Numbered from the stretch's first letter, positions 8,143-17,279 are shown. The stretch is DNA of 64,000 nucleotides from Arthrobacter citreus (GCA_013200995.1 CP053688.1:5022001-5086000), one strand, 5' to 3'. Numbers and translations are program-made. Notes: generated from the sequence alone by a model not told the origin.

Positions 8143-8215
8143 AACCACTGAAAATGAATTGACTCCAATCGTTAGATTTGACTAACAATTGGAGTCGGAA
8201 CCATCATCAGTGGTT
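8143..8215. terminator. bidirectional terminator between yrhC and sigK
   Basis: The outer arms AACCACTG (8143-8150) and CAGTGGTT (8208-8215) enclose an inner stem GACTCCAAT/ATTGGAGTC. A/T runs on both sides suit convergent transcription. Confidence 0.75.
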
Positions 8216-8934
8216 TATTTTTTATCCTTTTTCTTTTCTTTTTCAGCCCTTAAAAACTCATGGTACATTTTCATTAAGGCACGTTTTTCAATTCTTGAAA
8301 CATAGCTTCTTGAAATGCCTAATTTCTTTGCAATTTCGCGTTGAGTTAATTCTTTATCCATATCAATTCCAAATCGTTGAATAATAACATCCTTTTCACG
8401 ATCATCTAGAATCTTAATGTATTGTTTGATTTTTTCAAGCTCCATATTTAGTTGAATTTGATCAACTACATCTTCTGTTTCCGTTTTTAAAATGTCTAAA
8501 AGTGAAATTTCGTTTCCTTCTTTGTCTTGCCCAATCGGGTCATGAAGGGAGACATCTTTTTTTGTTTTCTTTAGCGCACGTAAATGCATAAGTATCTCGT
8601 TTTCAATACATCTAGCCGCATATGTTGCTAATTTCGTTCCTTTACCTTGGACAAAGCTTTCGATTGCTTTAATTAAGCCAATAGTCCCGATTGAAATTAA
8701 ATCTTCAGCATCTTCACCAGTGTTTTCAAATTTTTTGACGATGTGAGCAACAAGCCTTAAATTATGTTCAATCAATAAATTTCGTGCTTCGCCATCACCG
8801 TTTGCCATACGATTTAAATAGAGCGTTTCTTCTGCTGAAGAAAGAGGCTGAGGGAAGGCATTATTTTTTACATACGAAACAAACACGAACACTTCTTTTA
8901 AGAACAGACTTAAAGCTGTAAATAAACCAGGCAT
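8215..8934 (-). CDS. sigK: sporulation sigma factor SigK, uninterrupted
   Basis: SigK directs late mother-cell transcription (coat, cortex, mother-cell lysis) in sporulation. The protein has 239 residues. A hydrophobic pro-sequence (about 1-20) precedes [14 protein letters not shown], matching pro-SigK, which is cleaved by SpoIVFB. Region 2 ([37 protein letters not shown] in part) and region 4 ([24 protein letters not shown]) are intact. Unlike B. subtilis 168, no skin-type element splits the gene. AGGAGT lies just upstream of the ATG at 8934. It is convergent with yrhC. Confidence 0.97.
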   Translation of the reverse strand: MPGLFTALSLFLKEVFVFVSYVKNNAFPQPLSSAEETLYLNRMANGDGEARNLLIEHNLRLVAHIVKKFENTGEDAEDLISIGTIGLIKAIESFVQGKGTKLATYAARCIENEILMHLRALKKTKKDVSLHDPIGQDKEGNEISLLDILKTETEDVVDQIQLNMELEKIKQYIKILDDREKDVIIQRFGIDMDKELTQREIAKKLGISRSYVSRIEKRALMKMYHEFLRAEKEKKKDKK

Positions 8935-9051
8935 ATGATCACTCCTAAGGAAGGTAAGGTAAGTTGTTATTTATATGTTTATGTATTGTACAAATTCATT
9001 GTGTCTGTACCATAAAAAAAATGTAGTGGGTATAAAAAAAATGTTGAAAAT

Positions 9052-9065
9052 AGTAAGCGCTACCA
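9052..9065 (+). promoter_or_regulatory. possible CcpA (cre) site upstream of aroF
   Basis: AGTAAGCGCTACCA matches 13 of 14 positions of the cre pattern TGWAARCGYTWNCW. It is 57 bp upstream of the -35 of the aroF promoter. A chance match is possible. Confidence 0.4.
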
Positions 9066-9121
9066 ATTCAGTAATGATGTATCTTTTTAAAAATCGTTAC
9101 ATATTCTAAAAAAAATATGCA

Positions 9122-9151
9122 TTGACATCATATTTAAAAGTGCTTTATAAT
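9122..9151 (+). promoter_or_regulatory. sigma-A promoter of the aroF-tyrA leader
   Basis: Perfect TTGACA (9122-9127) and TATAAT (9146-9151) hexamers have an 18-bp spacer. The T-box leader starts downstream. Confidence 0.85.
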
Positions 9152-9194
9152 CCTCATTAATAACTTTTTTAATGAATCTTTTGACAATTAAATA

Positions 9195-9443
9195 CATTGC
9201 GCTGAAAAGGGCAAAGTAAGCATAGCTTCCCTGTTTAAGAGAGCTGACGAAGGCTGCGAGTCAGTACATAGGCTATGGTGAATTACATTCTTGGAGCAAT
9301 TTCTATTTCGTTATACGAAATTAGAAACGGTCATTATTTGATCGTTAACAAAATGAAGGTGGTGAGCAGAATTTTTGTTCACAACTAGGGTGGTACCGCG
9401 ATTAAATAATTCGTCCCTACTGTTTATTCAGTAGGGACTTTTT
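9195..9443 (+). promoter_or_regulatory. T-box leader, tyrosine specifier, controlling aroF-tyrA
   Basis: Uncharged tRNA binding switches the leader from terminator to antiterminator. Stem I is visible: AGTAAG (9215-9220), then CATAGC (9221-9226) pairing with GCTATG (9272-9277), then GTGAATTACA with the specifier TAC (9284-9286) in the usual GAA-N-codon-A setting, i.e. tyrosine. The T-box core AGGGTGGTACCGCG is at 9387-9400; its TGGT fits a tRNA ending ACCA. The terminator stem is 9413-9422/9429-9438 with a T run. Tyrosine specificity agrees with the genes controlled. Confidence 0.93.
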
Positions 9444-9517
9444 GTTTTCAATTTTACATACTTACTTCAAAGAAGTGGTATTGGAATAGAATTTTAAAAT
9501 TTGAGGAGGAAAAAGAA

Positions 9518-10600
9518 ATGAGTACAAATGAATTAGTGCAATTACGTGATAAGGTTGATGAAATTAATTTGAAAATCGTGGAATTATTAAACGAGCGTGG
9601 GGCAGTTGTTCAAGAGATAGGTAAACAGAAGATTAAACATGGTATTAAGCGTTTCGATCCAGTTCGTGAGCGTGAAGTTTTAGATATGATTGCAAATGTG
9701 AATGAAGGGCCATTTGAAACTTCAACATTACAACATATTTTTAAAACAATTTTCCAAGCAAGTTTAGAGTTACAAGAAGATGACCACAGAAAAGCTCTTT
9801 TAGTATCTAGAAAGAAAAAGCCTGAAAATACAATTGTCACAGTGAAAAACGATATTGTTCTTGGTGACGGTTCACAATCATTTATTATGGGACCATGTGC
9901 AGTTGAAAGCTATGAGCAAGTACGTGCAGTTGCACAAGCAATGAAACAACAAGGTTTAACAATGATGCGAGGCGGTGCATTTAAACCTAGAACTTCTCCA
10001 TACGATTTCCAAGGACTTGGATACGAAGGTCTTCAAATTTTAAGAGAAGTGGCAAATGAGTTTGATTTAGCGGTTATTAGTGAAATACTAAATCCAAATG
10101 ATGTTGAAAGATCATTAGAATATGTTGATGTCATTCAAATTGGTGCACGTAATATGCAAAACTTCGATTTACTGAAAACAGTTGGTCAAGTAAATAAACC
10201 TGTTTTATTAAAACGTGGATTGTCAGCAACAATTGAAGAATTTATTAATGCAGCAGAATACATTATTTCTCAAGGAAATGACCAAATTATTCTTTGTGAA
10301 AGAGGAATTCGTACTTATGAGAAAGCTACAAGAAATACATTAGATATCTCAGCTGTACCTATTCTTAAGAAAGAAACACATTTACCAGTTGTTGTCGATG
10401 TTACTCATTCTACAGGACGTAAAGACTTACTATTACCAACTGCAAAAGCGGCTCTAGCAATTGGAGCGGATGCAGTAATGGCTGAAGTACATCCAGACCC
10501 AGCAGTTGCTTTATCAGATTCAGCTCAACAAATGAATATTCCGCAATTTGAAGAGTTCATGTTTGAGTTAAAAGACTTCCGTTCAAAGCTTCAAGGGTAA
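9518..10600 (+). CDS. aroF: bifunctional DAHP synthase/chorismate mutase
   Basis: This enzyme makes DAHP from phosphoenolpyruvate and erythrose 4-phosphate, the first step of the shikimate pathway. An N-terminal AroQ chorismate mutase domain (about residues 1-90, [19 protein letters not shown]... RFDPVRE) is fused to a type I-beta DAHP synthase domain (about 100-355) with [24 protein letters not shown] and VDVTHSTG. In B. subtilis the orthologue is called aroA and precedes ccpA. The 360-residue length is normal. It is first of two genes under a tyrosine T-box, with tyrA 32 bp downstream of its stop, so it is tuned to tyrosine supply. Confidence 0.95.
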   Translation: MSTNELVQLRDKVDEINLKIVELLNERGAVVQEIGKQKIKHGIKRFDPVREREVLDMIANVNEGPFETSTLQHIFKTIFQASLELQEDDHRKALLVSRKKKPENTIVTVKNDIVLGDGSQSFIMGPCAVESYEQVRAVAQAMKQQGLTMMRGGAFKPRTSPYDFQGLGYEGLQILREVANEFDLAVISEILNPNDVERSLEYVDVIQIGARNMQNFDLLKTVGQVNKPVLLKRGLSATIEEFINAAEYIISQGNDQIILCERGIRTYEKATRNTLDISAVPILKKETHLPVVVDVTHSTGRKDLLLPTAKAALAIGADAVMAEVHPDPAVALSDSAQQMNIPQFEEFMFELKDFRSKLQG

Positions 10601-10632
10601 TTAAACTTAATGAAAGATAGGCGGTGAAAGCC

Positions 10633-11733
10633 TTGAAAAAGAACGTCCTTTTAATTGGCACTGGTTTAATTGGAGGCTCAATTGCCTTGGCAATAAAAAA
10701 AGTGCATGATGTGAATATCATTGGCTATGATATAAACGAAAAACAACTTGAAATAGGAAAAAAAATTCAAGTTTTAGATGAAACCTCGGTACAGCTTAAA
10801 ACCTGTGCCGAGAAGGCTCATCTAATTATCTTTTCTTGTCCTGTTGAGGAGTCAATAAAATATATACATATGTTAAGTGAATATGAACTAAAGAATGATG
10901 TCATATTAACAGATGTAGGTAGTACGAAAAGTGAAATTATGAGACACTCTAGGACACTTACAGATAAAGGATATTGCTTCATTGGTGGTCATCCGATGGC
11001 GGGTTCACACAAAACTGGTGTTGAGAGTGCGAAAGTTCATTTATTCGAAAATGCATATTATATTTTGACACCGAGTGAAAATACTGTAGATGGTCAAATT
11101 GATGAATTGAAAGAATGGCTTAAAGGAACAGGCTCACATTTTGTTGTGATTGATGAAGCAACACATGATCAAATTACAGGAGTGGTAAGTCACTTTCCAC
11201 ATCTAATCGCTTCTAATCTTGTAAAACAAGTTAAGAACTACTCAAAAGACGAGCCCTTAGTAACTTCTCTTGCTGCAGGTGGATTTAGAGACATTACAAG
11301 AATCGCATCAAGTAGTCCAAAAATGTGGACTGATATTGTGATTCAAAATAAAGATATTTTGCTTTCTCTAATTTCCAACTGGATAGATGATATGAAGCAA
11401 ATGTATCAGCTTGTAGATAATCAGAATAAAGATGAAATCTTTCAATATTTTAAGGACTCAAAAGACTATCGTGACAATATGCCAGTAAAAGCAAATGGTG
11501 CCATTCCAAGTTATTTTGATTTATATGTTGACGTCTTAGATCGTGTTGGTGAGCTTGCTAATATCACAACAATCCTATCTATTCATCAAGTTAGTATTAC
11601 TAATCTGAGAATTATTGAGTCACGCGAAGGCTTACCAGGTGTACTTCGAATAAGTCTTCAAACTGAAAATGACAGAGTGAAAGCAGAAAACTTCTTAAAT
11701 GTAAATGGATATGAGACGTATATTGTTTCATAA
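10633..11733 (+). CDS. tyrA: prephenate dehydrogenase with ACT domain
   Basis: TyrA oxidises prephenate to 4-hydroxyphenylpyruvate with NAD+, committing carbon to tyrosine. The nucleotide-binding motif GTGLIGG is at residues 9-15, the conserved GGHPMAGS segment follows, and a C-terminal ACT regulatory domain starts near 299 (DLYVDVLDRVGELANITTIL in part), typical of Bacillus TyrA with feedback control. The TTG at 10633 is preferred over GTG 10624, since AGGCGGTG precedes it at a suitable distance and the protein then begins MKKNVLLIGTG. It is co-transcribed with aroF. Confidence 0.94.
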   Translation: MKKNVLLIGTGLIGGSIALAIKKVHDVNIIGYDINEKQLEIGKKIQVLDETSVQLKTCAEKAHLIIFSCPVEESIKYIHMLSEYELKNDVILTDVGSTKSEIMRHSRTLTDKGYCFIGGHPMAGSHKTGVESAKVHLFENAYYILTPSENTVDGQIDELKEWLKGTGSHFVVIDEATHDQITGVVSHFPHLIASNLVKQVKNYSKDEPLVTSLAAGGFRDITRIASSSPKMWTDIVIQNKDILLSLISNWIDDMKQMYQLVDNQNKDEIFQYFKDSKDYRDNMPVKANGAIPSYFDLYVDVLDRVGELANITTILSIHQVSITNLRIIESREGLPGVLRISLQTENDRVKAENFLNVNGYETYIVS

Positions 11734-11734
11734 G

Positions 11735-11760
11735 AAAGCACTTTTAATAGTGCTTTTTTT
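11735..11760 (+). terminator. terminator of aroF-tyrA
   Basis: The stem AAAGCACT/AGTGCTTT has a 6-base loop and an uninterrupted T run. Confidence 0.9.
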
Positions 11761-11926
11761 TGGTTGGAAAGTTCGATTACTTGATATAGTTATGTCCTAT
11801 TTGCTAAAGCCTCTGACATTTCAAATAAAAATGAATAGTCAGTCTCTTTTAAGTACCAATTTTCTGAACTTTATATTATAATTTAGTAGGTTAGGTTATT
11901 AAAAAGTTAAACATGGAGGGATATCA

Positions 11927-13159
11927 ATGTCTCAGTTTGAAAAATCTTTAGAAAAATATGCTGAACTTGCTGTAAAAAGTGGAGTTAATATCGTAGAAGG
12001 ACAAACACTACAAATAAATGCACCAATCGGAGCTGCAGAATTCGTTCGTAAAGTTGTAAAATACGCTTACGAAGCAGGAGCAAAAAATGTAAATATCGAA
12101 TGGAACGATGATGTAATTACTCGTACAAAATACGAATTAGCACCAGAAGAAGTATTCTCAGAATTTCCAGGTTGGAAAGTTACTGCTTTAGAAGAATTAG
12201 CTGAAAACGGTGGAGCTGTGTTATCAGTAATCTCACCAAACCCTGAATTATTAAAAGGAATCGATCCAAAGCGTATTGCTACTTTTAATAAGACTGCTAG
12301 CTCAGCATTACATAAATATCGTGAATACATGATGGCTGACCGTATTCGTTGGTCAATCGTAGCGATTCCATGCGTGGAATGGGCAGAAAAAGTGTATCCA
12401 AATGAGCAAATTGACAAAGCTATGGAATTACTATGGGATTCAGTTTTCAAAATTTGCCGAGTTGACAATGAAAATCCAGTAGAAGCTTGGGTTAAACATA
12501 ACGATTTCTTACAAGAAAAAGTTGTTCAATTAAATGACAAGCGCTACAAAACATTACATTATACTGCACCTGGTACTGATTTAAAACTAGATTTAGTAGA
12601 TAATCATGTATGGAAAGGTGGCGGAGCAAACAGTGAGGATGGCAAATGGTTTAATCCAAACATTCCAACTGAAGAAGTTTTCTCTATGCCACATAGCCAC
12701 GGTGTAAACGGTACAGTTCAAGCTACTTTACCATTAAATTACGGTGGAAATTTAATCGAGAACTTCTCTTTAACATTTAAAGATGGTAAAGTTGTCGATT
12801 TCACAGCTGAAAAAGGCTATGATACACTGCAACACTTATTAGATACTGATGAAGGTGCTCGCCGTTTAGGTGAAGTTGCATTAGTACCACATGATTCACC
12901 TATTTCTAATACAGGTTTAATTTTCTTCAACACATTATATGATGAAAATGCTTCTTGCCACTTAGCATTAGGTAAAGCATATCCAAACAATATGAAGGAT
13001 GGAGAAAAATTACCTTCTGAAGAACAAGAAAAATTAGGAATCAACCAAAGCTTAACTCACGTTGATTTCATGATCGGTTCTCCAGAATTAAACATCGATG
13101 GTATTAAAGAAGATGGAACAGTTGAACCAATTATGAGAAATGGTAACTGGGCATTTTAA
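11927..13159 (+). CDS. M29 family metallo-aminopeptidase (AmpS type)
   Basis: A cytoplasmic cobalt/zinc-dependent aminopeptidase that removes N-terminal residues during peptide turnover, 410 residues as usual for AmpS/AmpT/PepS. Conserved family segments are IEWNDDVITRTKYELAP, LWDSVFKICRVD, HYTAPGTDLKLDL, NIPTEEVFSMPHSHGVNG (metal-ligand region) and the C-terminal HVDFMIGSPELNIDG. A GGAGGGAT ribosome site precedes the ATG. It stands alone with its own terminator. Confidence 0.93.
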   Translation: MSQFEKSLEKYAELAVKSGVNIVEGQTLQINAPIGAAEFVRKVVKYAYEAGAKNVNIEWNDDVITRTKYELAPEEVFSEFPGWKVTALEELAENGGAVLSVISPNPELLKGIDPKRIATFNKTASSALHKYREYMMADRIRWSIVAIPCVEWAEKVYPNEQIDKAMELLWDSVFKICRVDNENPVEAWVKHNDFLQEKVVQLNDKRYKTLHYTAPGTDLKLDLVDNHVWKGGGANSEDGKWFNPNIPTEEVFSMPHSHGVNGTVQATLPLNYGGNLIENFSLTFKDGKVVDFTAEKGYDTLQHLLDTDEGARRLGEVALVPHDSPISNTGLIFFNTLYDENASCHLALGKAYPNNMKDGEKLPSEEQEKLGINQSLTHVDFMIGSPELNIDGIKEDGTVEPIMRNGNWAF

Positions 13160-13169
13160 TAGAACATAA

Positions 13170-13207
13170 AAAAAGAGGGTATCTCATTATTTTGAGATAC
13201 CTTTTTT
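13170..13207 (+). terminator. terminator after the aminopeptidase gene
   Basis: The stem GGTATCTCA/TGAGATACC (13178-13186 with 13193-13201) has a T run; A-rich flanks may also serve the convergent gene. Confidence 0.88.
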
Positions 13208-13248
13208 GTTTAGACAAAGTCTTAAATATCTGATTTTCAGACTGAGGA

Positions 13249-13797
13249 TTAAGCAAGTTCTTGGAACACTTCATTACTTCTTAATACGGTAATAAAACCA
13301 TCTAAAATTGTATGGCTAACTGAAAATCCTTTACGTTTATAAAATTCAAGCGCGTCTTCATTTCCATTAGAAACAAAAATAAAATAATCCTCTACATCAT
13401 CAAACTGTTTCAGCCACTTCATAGACATTTTGAATAGTACAGAACCAACGCCATATTTTCGATATTCTTCTTTTATGTAAAATTGAGACAAACAACCAAC
13501 ATTCTTTATATGAACTGAGGATAGATCGAAAAATGTTGCAAATTCATTTGAATATGCCTCTTTTGGAGAAATATTTGAATAAACATAACCAACGACTTTG
13601 TCTTCATCTTTTACGATAACAATATAATTATGTATGGCTTTTTTTACTGAAGGAACCATTCGTGTATCAAAATTCATATGATCAAACAACTCTTGTTTGA
13701 TTGTCGCTTTTGCCTTTTGAAAAGTCATTAATTCATTACATAAATCTCTACATAATTCAATTTGATCTTCGTCGATCGCTTCATAAGTTAAATTCAT
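13249..13797 (-). CDS. GNAT family N-acetyltransferase
   Basis: A cytoplasmic acetyl-CoA-dependent acyltransferase of 182 residues; substrate unknown. The GNAT fold is visible: strands leading to VKDEDKVVGYVYS, then LSQFYIKEEYRKYGVGSVLF (motif A, acetyl-CoA loop) and VSNGNEDALEFYKRKGF (motif B). The ATG at 13797 has AGGAG (reverse complement of 13805-13809) at correct distance; a longer frame exists but lacks support. Monocistronic and convergent with the aminopeptidase gene. Confidence 0.88.
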   Translation of the reverse strand: MNLTYEAIDEDQIELCRDLCNELMTFQKAKATIKQELFDHMNFDTRMVPSVKKAIHNYIVIVKDEDKVVGYVYSNISPKEAYSNEFATFFDLSSVHIKNVGCLSQFYIKEEYRKYGVGSVLFKMSMKWLKQFDDVEDYFIFVSNGNEDALEFYKRKGFSVSHTILDGFITVLRSNEVFQELA

Positions 13798-13979
13798 CTT
13801 GTCACTCCTCATTAAAATCGAGATTTTTAGCATTAACTAATTTCATATGATTTAATTTTAATATATAAATTTATGAAAACAAATGAATTTATAAGTTGAA
13901 TCATTTTTGGTATATAATGGAAGGGTCAACTAGAATCAAAATTCATCACCTAAACATAAACCAAATGGAGGATGAAAAA

Positions 13980-14432
13980 ATGGAAGATCTAAATTATGAG
14001 TTTTATATTGGTGCTAAACCAGAGGAAGTTTGGAAGATATTTGTAACACCAGAAGGAACTAAGGCAATTTTTTTCGGTTGTATATTGAAGTCAACATTTG
14101 AAGTTGGGGCGCAATATGAATATATTGGACCAGGTGAAGATGGAGATCATACAGTACATGTTTATGGAAAAATATTAGCATTTGAGCCTTACAAAATGAT
14201 GAGTTATACAGAACATCCTGGTCCAGTTTACCGTGAAAATCATGCTGAATTAGAAACAAAAATTACTCTTACACTTGAAGAAGTGGGAGAGTGTACAAAG
14301 CTAACATTAGTTAACGATCAATGGCCAGAAAATCACCCTTCATATGAAAGTACAAAATCTAGTTGGCCGATGATATTAAGTAATGTAAAAACATATGCAG
14401 AATCAGGTAAAACATTAGATTTTGGCTGGTAA
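13980..14432 (+). CDS. SRPBCC (AHSA1-like) domain protein
   Basis: A small soluble START/Bet v1-like ligand-binding protein, 150 residues. Typical features are the N-terminal FYIGAKPEEVWKIFVTPEG and the ERK-type segment FEPYKMMSYTEH, with a C-terminal long helix WPMILSNVKTYAESGKTL. The ligand is unknown. The ATG at 13980 is chosen since GGAGG (13967-13971) lies 8 bp upstream; the upstream in-frame extension lacks a ribosome site. No ArsR-type regulator, often found beside such genes, is present. Confidence 0.85.
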   Translation: MEDLNYEFYIGAKPEEVWKIFVTPEGTKAIFFGCILKSTFEVGAQYEYIGPGEDGDHTVHVYGKILAFEPYKMMSYTEHPGPVYRENHAELETKITLTLEEVGECTKLTLVNDQWPENHPSYESTKSSWPMILSNVKTYAESGKTLDFGW

Positions 14433-14440
14433 ATATAAAA

Positions 14441-14476
14441 CTAAAAACCTCTGAGATTTTGTCAGAGGTTTTTAGT
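14441..14476. terminator. bidirectional terminator, SRPBCC gene and crcB
   Basis: A perfect 14-bp stem (14441-14454 with 14462-14475) has A/T runs on both outer sides between convergent genes. Confidence 0.9.
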
Positions 14477-14833
14477 TTATCGGAATAGATGAAAACCAAT
14501 ATATGCACAAAAAATACTTATAATTGTAGATAAAATGATGTAAGATAAAGCGGTTTTGAATTTTTTTGAGATGATTAATTGAATGGCTTCATAGCCAAAT
14601 GTAGAAAAGGTAGTAAAACCCCCTAATATTCCTACACCAATAAACAACCACATAGTTGTAGAGATGGACTGATCTAGATAAAGATGGTTAGTTAAACCTA
14701 AAATAAACGACCCGAGTATGTTTATAACGAAGGTGCCAAAAGGAAAAATTGTTGTATGCTTTTTATTAACATAATTACCAAGAGCATAACGACAAATTGC
14801 TCCAATTCCCCCACCTATTCCAATAATGATCAT
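14477..14833 (-). CDS. crcB: fluoride channel subunit CrcB/FluC (second of pair)
   Basis: FluC channels expel fluoride passively across the membrane. This 118-residue protein has four membrane segments, the N-terminal GGGIGAICRYALG motif, the NILGSFILG segment and the GFTTFSTF phenylalanine-rich pore segment. It overlaps the upstream crcB copy by 4 bp. Paired crcB genes usually encode a heterodimer; that is family knowledge and not shown here. Confidence 0.93.
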   Translation of the reverse strand: MIIIGIGGGIGAICRYALGNYVNKKHTTIFPFGTFVINILGSFILGLTNHLYLDQSISTTMWLFIGVGILGGFTTFSTFGYEAIQLIISKKFKTALSYIILSTIISIFCAYIGFHLFR

Positions 14834-15219
14834 GATGAGGTTACTCCTTTTGCTTTATTAAATTTCTCAACCGTTTTCACACCAAGATATGACAAACTTA
14901 TTCCAATTACTAAACTTAGTAGTATATAGGCAAAACTTACTAGCATCTTTTTTTCATCAATTAGAACCACATTTTCAAGTGAAAAGGTTGAAAATGTTGT
15001 AAACGCTCCAGTAAAACCTGTTCCAATTAATAAAGTGTATTCAGGTTTTAGATTAACTTTAGCCATCGGTAAGAAAAATCCTAAAAAGAAGCATCCAATT
15101 ATATTGATTAAAAATGTATGAATTGGAAAACCATTAGTTAGTGGATGAATTGCTGTCCCAAATAAGTATCGTAGAATTGCTCCAAAAAAACCTCCAACAA
15201 ATATAAGTAAATAGTTCAT
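14830..15219 (-). CDS. crcB: fluoride channel subunit CrcB/FluC (first of pair)
   Basis: A 129-residue four-segment membrane protein with GGFFGAILRYLFG, FLINIIGCFFLGF and GFTGAFTTFSTFS, the three FluC signatures. It is translationally coupled to the second copy (4-bp overlap), which suggests equal production of two dimer subunits. AGGTGATTT provides the ribosome site. Only about 24 bp separate it from the terminator of the gene upstream, so its promoter must overlap that hairpin or transcripts read through; no fluoride riboswitch was recognised. Confidence 0.93.
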   Translation of the reverse strand: MNYLLIFVGGFFGAILRYLFGTAIHPLTNGFPIHTFLINIIGCFFLGFFLPMAKVNLKPEYTLLIGTGFTGAFTTFSTFSLENVVLIDEKKMLVSFAYILLSLVIGISLSYLGVKTVEKFNKAKGVTSS

Positions 15220-15242
15220 AAATCACCTCATTAATACATGAT

Positions 15243-15268
15243 AAAAACGCTCACTAGGAGCGTTTTTG
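15243..15268 (-). terminator. terminator after the CPBP protease gene
   Basis: The stem AAAAACGCTC/GAGCGTTTTT (15243-15252 with 15258-15267) gives a T run in the minus direction. Confidence 0.85.
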
Positions 15269-16030
15269 TTAGTTTGTAGCATAAAAAAGAATAATCGAAA
15301 CTAAATTATTCAAAAAGTGGGCAAAAATCGTAACCTCAATTTTTTTTGTTTTGATATAAATAATACCAAAAATTAACCCAGCTAAAGAGTACGACAGTAA
15401 TGCATAGATAGAAAAACCAGCAAGCATATGCAATAAACCAAATCCAAATGAACTTACGATCAATCCAATAATCGGAGAATGTTTAAAAATAGAACCAATG
15501 ATTAATTTTCGTGTAATCCATTCTTCTTTAATCGGTGCTAATATTACAGCAGAAATAATCATAAGGGCCGGATTGGTACGCAGCAAGCCTTCAACTTCTT
15601 TTTGATTATCTGGAGTTGCTATCGAATAATTGAAATGTTGGAAAATTACATCAAGAAGTTGTGAAGAAACAATAAGAACCACATATGCGCCTAAAACAAT
15701 TACAATATCAATTACAGTAATGTTTATTCGTCTTAAAGTTAGAAGACCTTTTTTCTTCGTATAATAATATAGCCAAAATAAACTGAGGACACCAAAGATT
15801 GAATCCGCATAAATCGAAACAGTATTTAAAAGATTATAAAATTGTTCTCTAGTTAGACTAATATGCGCGGTTTTAACAAAAATCGCACCCCATATCGTTG
15901 CAATCACTAGAAGTAAGTTCAAACCAACTATAAATATTAAAAAATAGAAGACAAGTGTTTTTATGGCAGACTTACGTTCATTCGGTATATTTTCTGGTAT
16001 GAGTGTTTTATAGTTTAATTCATTATCCAA
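15269..16030 (-). CDS. CPBP family intramembrane glutamic endopeptidase
   Basis: A 253-residue polytopic membrane protein (about seven segments) of the CPBP/Abi (CaaX-protease-like) family. The family motifs are visible: KEEWITRK (EExxxR-type, catalytic Glu pair and Arg), GFGLLHM with the first His, and FAHFLNN near the C-terminus with the last His/Asn. Members process membrane proteins, and in some bacteria give bacteriocin self-immunity; no bacteriocin gene is near. Substrate unknown. It appears to be a single-gene transcript. Confidence 0.88.
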   Translation of the reverse strand: MDNELNYKTLIPENIPNERKSAIKTLVFYFLIFIVGLNLLLVIATIWGAIFVKTAHISLTREQFYNLLNTVSIYADSIFGVLSLFWLYYYTKKKGLLTLRRINITVIDIVIVLGAYVVLIVSSQLLDVIFQHFNYSIATPDNQKEVEGLLRTNPALMIISAVILAPIKEEWITRKLIIGSIFKHSPIIGLIVSSFGFGLLHMLAGFSIYALLSYSLAGLIFGIIYIKTKKIEVTIFAHFLNNLVSIILFYATN

Positions 16031-16306
16031 ATCGGCTCCTCCAATTTTTTGATCTATGATCTCAAACTTTCTAACAATCTAATTTATATTTATACTAACA
16101 TATCCTATTTTATCTTAAATATAAAGCTGAAAGAACCAAAATTAAATTAAATAAAACTAATTATTTTCAAACCATTTAAGATTCAATCTAGCTTGTGATA
16201 GAAAAGAGAACTTTAATTATGTGCAAAAGTACACAGAATGTTCTAATTATTGTAACTTTCATTTTGTTAGATGATTGTTAAATCATATTAATCTTTTTGT
16301 AATCGC
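16031..16306. other. AT-rich intergenic stretch
   Basis: No RNA motif or confident promoter could be picked out. It should hold the minus-strand promoter of the CPBP gene. Confidence 0.4.
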
Positions 16307-16561
16307 ATGAACTTAGATCGGGTTGCTGAGGTCATTTCTAATTACACAGGGATTTATTACTTCAAAAGCTTTTTTGTATCAGATAGTATACTTATTTTCT
16401 TTCTAATTATTTTAATCTTTGGATGCATAAATTTTTTGCGATCAGATCGCTTTACGAACAATATTTTTAAGTTTATTTTTGCACAAGTATTGTTCTTATC
16501 ATCATATTTATTTTGCTATTTTCTAATTGTATTTATGTTCTCCGTTTTATTTATAAAATGA
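16307..16561 (+). CDS. possible small membrane protein, unrecognised
   Basis: An 84-codon frame whose product would have two strongly hydrophobic segments (about residues 27-43 and 56-82). I recognise no family. No ribosome site precedes the ATG and composition is AT-rich, so it may be a chance frame. A bidirectional hairpin at 16606 would end its transcript, slightly favouring a real gene. Confidence 0.3.
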   Translation: MNLDRVAEVISNYTGIYYFKSFFVSDSILIFFLIILIFGCINFLRSDRFTNNIFKFIFAQVLFLSSYLFCYFLIVFMFSVLFIK

Positions 16562-16605
16562 TTGGTTTTTGCTAGTTGCTATCGGAAAGTACAGATAAAA
16601 ACATG

Positions 16606-16641
16606 AAGAAAACAAGGTATACTGATATACCTTGTTTTCTT
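16606..16641. terminator. bidirectional terminator
   Basis: A 16-bp inverted repeat (16606-16621 with 16626-16641) with loop CTGA lies downstream of the alarmone synthetase gene on the minus strand. Confidence 0.88.
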
Positions 16642-16655
16642 TAATCCTGCTCGAT

Positions 16656-17279
16656 TCAATTCAATTGCTCAACTTGATCCCTAATCCGCTCCATTTTAAA
16701 GTCTAATGAATTTACGGTTGCAGAAGCTTCATTCAAACTATCTATTATTTCTTTTGGAACCTTTTTATTGTATTTATAAAAAATCTTATGTTCAAGGCTT
16801 GCCCAAAAGTCCATCGCAACAGTTCTAATTTGAATCTCTACTTTTACCCTTTTTGTTTCAGATGCAAGGAAAATTGGGATTTCAATAATCATATGAAAAC
16901 TTTTATATCCATTTGATTTAGGCTTTTTAATATAATCTTTTACTTCTATTATATAAATGTCATCTTGCTGTTTTAAAAGTTCATAGATCATATAAATATC
17001 ACTAATAAATGAACAGCTAATACGAACCCCAGCTATATCATTAATATATTTTTCTAGATTATCGTTTGTTAATTCTAATCCCTTACGCTCAAGCTTTTCC
17101 ATTATACTTTCAGGTTTTTTTAATCGAGACTTTACGTGTTCAATTGGATTATGATTATGAGTTAAAGTAAATTCTTCATTTAATATTTTAATTTTAGTAT
17201 TGATTTCATCTAACGCAAATTTATATATTAAAAGTGTGTTAGTCCATTCACCTAAGCTTAGTTCTTTCAAGATAGGCAA
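16656..17279 (-). CDS. small alarmone synthetase (YwaC/RelP/SasA type)
   Basis: A cytoplasmic (p)ppGpp synthetase without hydrolase domain, 207 residues. It transfers pyrophosphate from ATP to GDP or GTP in stress responses. Diagnostic segments are LLIYKFALDEI, HNPIEHVKSRLKKPESI, DIAGVRISCSF, PKSNGYKSFHMIIEIP and VEIQIRTVAMDFWASLEHKI. These agree better with YwaC (RelP/SasA) than with YjbM (RelQ/SasB) as I remember them. In B. subtilis ywaC responds to cell-envelope stress; a possible CGTA-type -10 lies upstream but I found no convincing ECF -35. Monocistronic. Confidence 0.9.
   Translation of the reverse strand: MPILKELSLGEWTNTLLIYKFALDEINTKIKILNEEFTLTHNHNPIEHVKSRLKKPESIMEKLERKGLELTNDNLEKYINDIAGVRISCSFISDIYMIYELLKQQDDIYIIEVKDYIKKPKSNGYKSFHMIIEIPIFLASETKRVKVEIQIRTVAMDFWASLEHKIFYKYNKKVPKEIIDSLNEASATVNSLDFKMERIRDQVEQLN

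Noticed and set aside
8215..8934. Possible skin-type element junction in sigK
   Set aside because: The sigK frame is complete and colinear with the full protein; no recombinase gene is nearby.
8935..9051. Sporulation-sigma promoter for sigK
   Set aside because: CATA-containing stretches exist on the minus strand but none fits the sigma-E or sigma-K spacing well enough.
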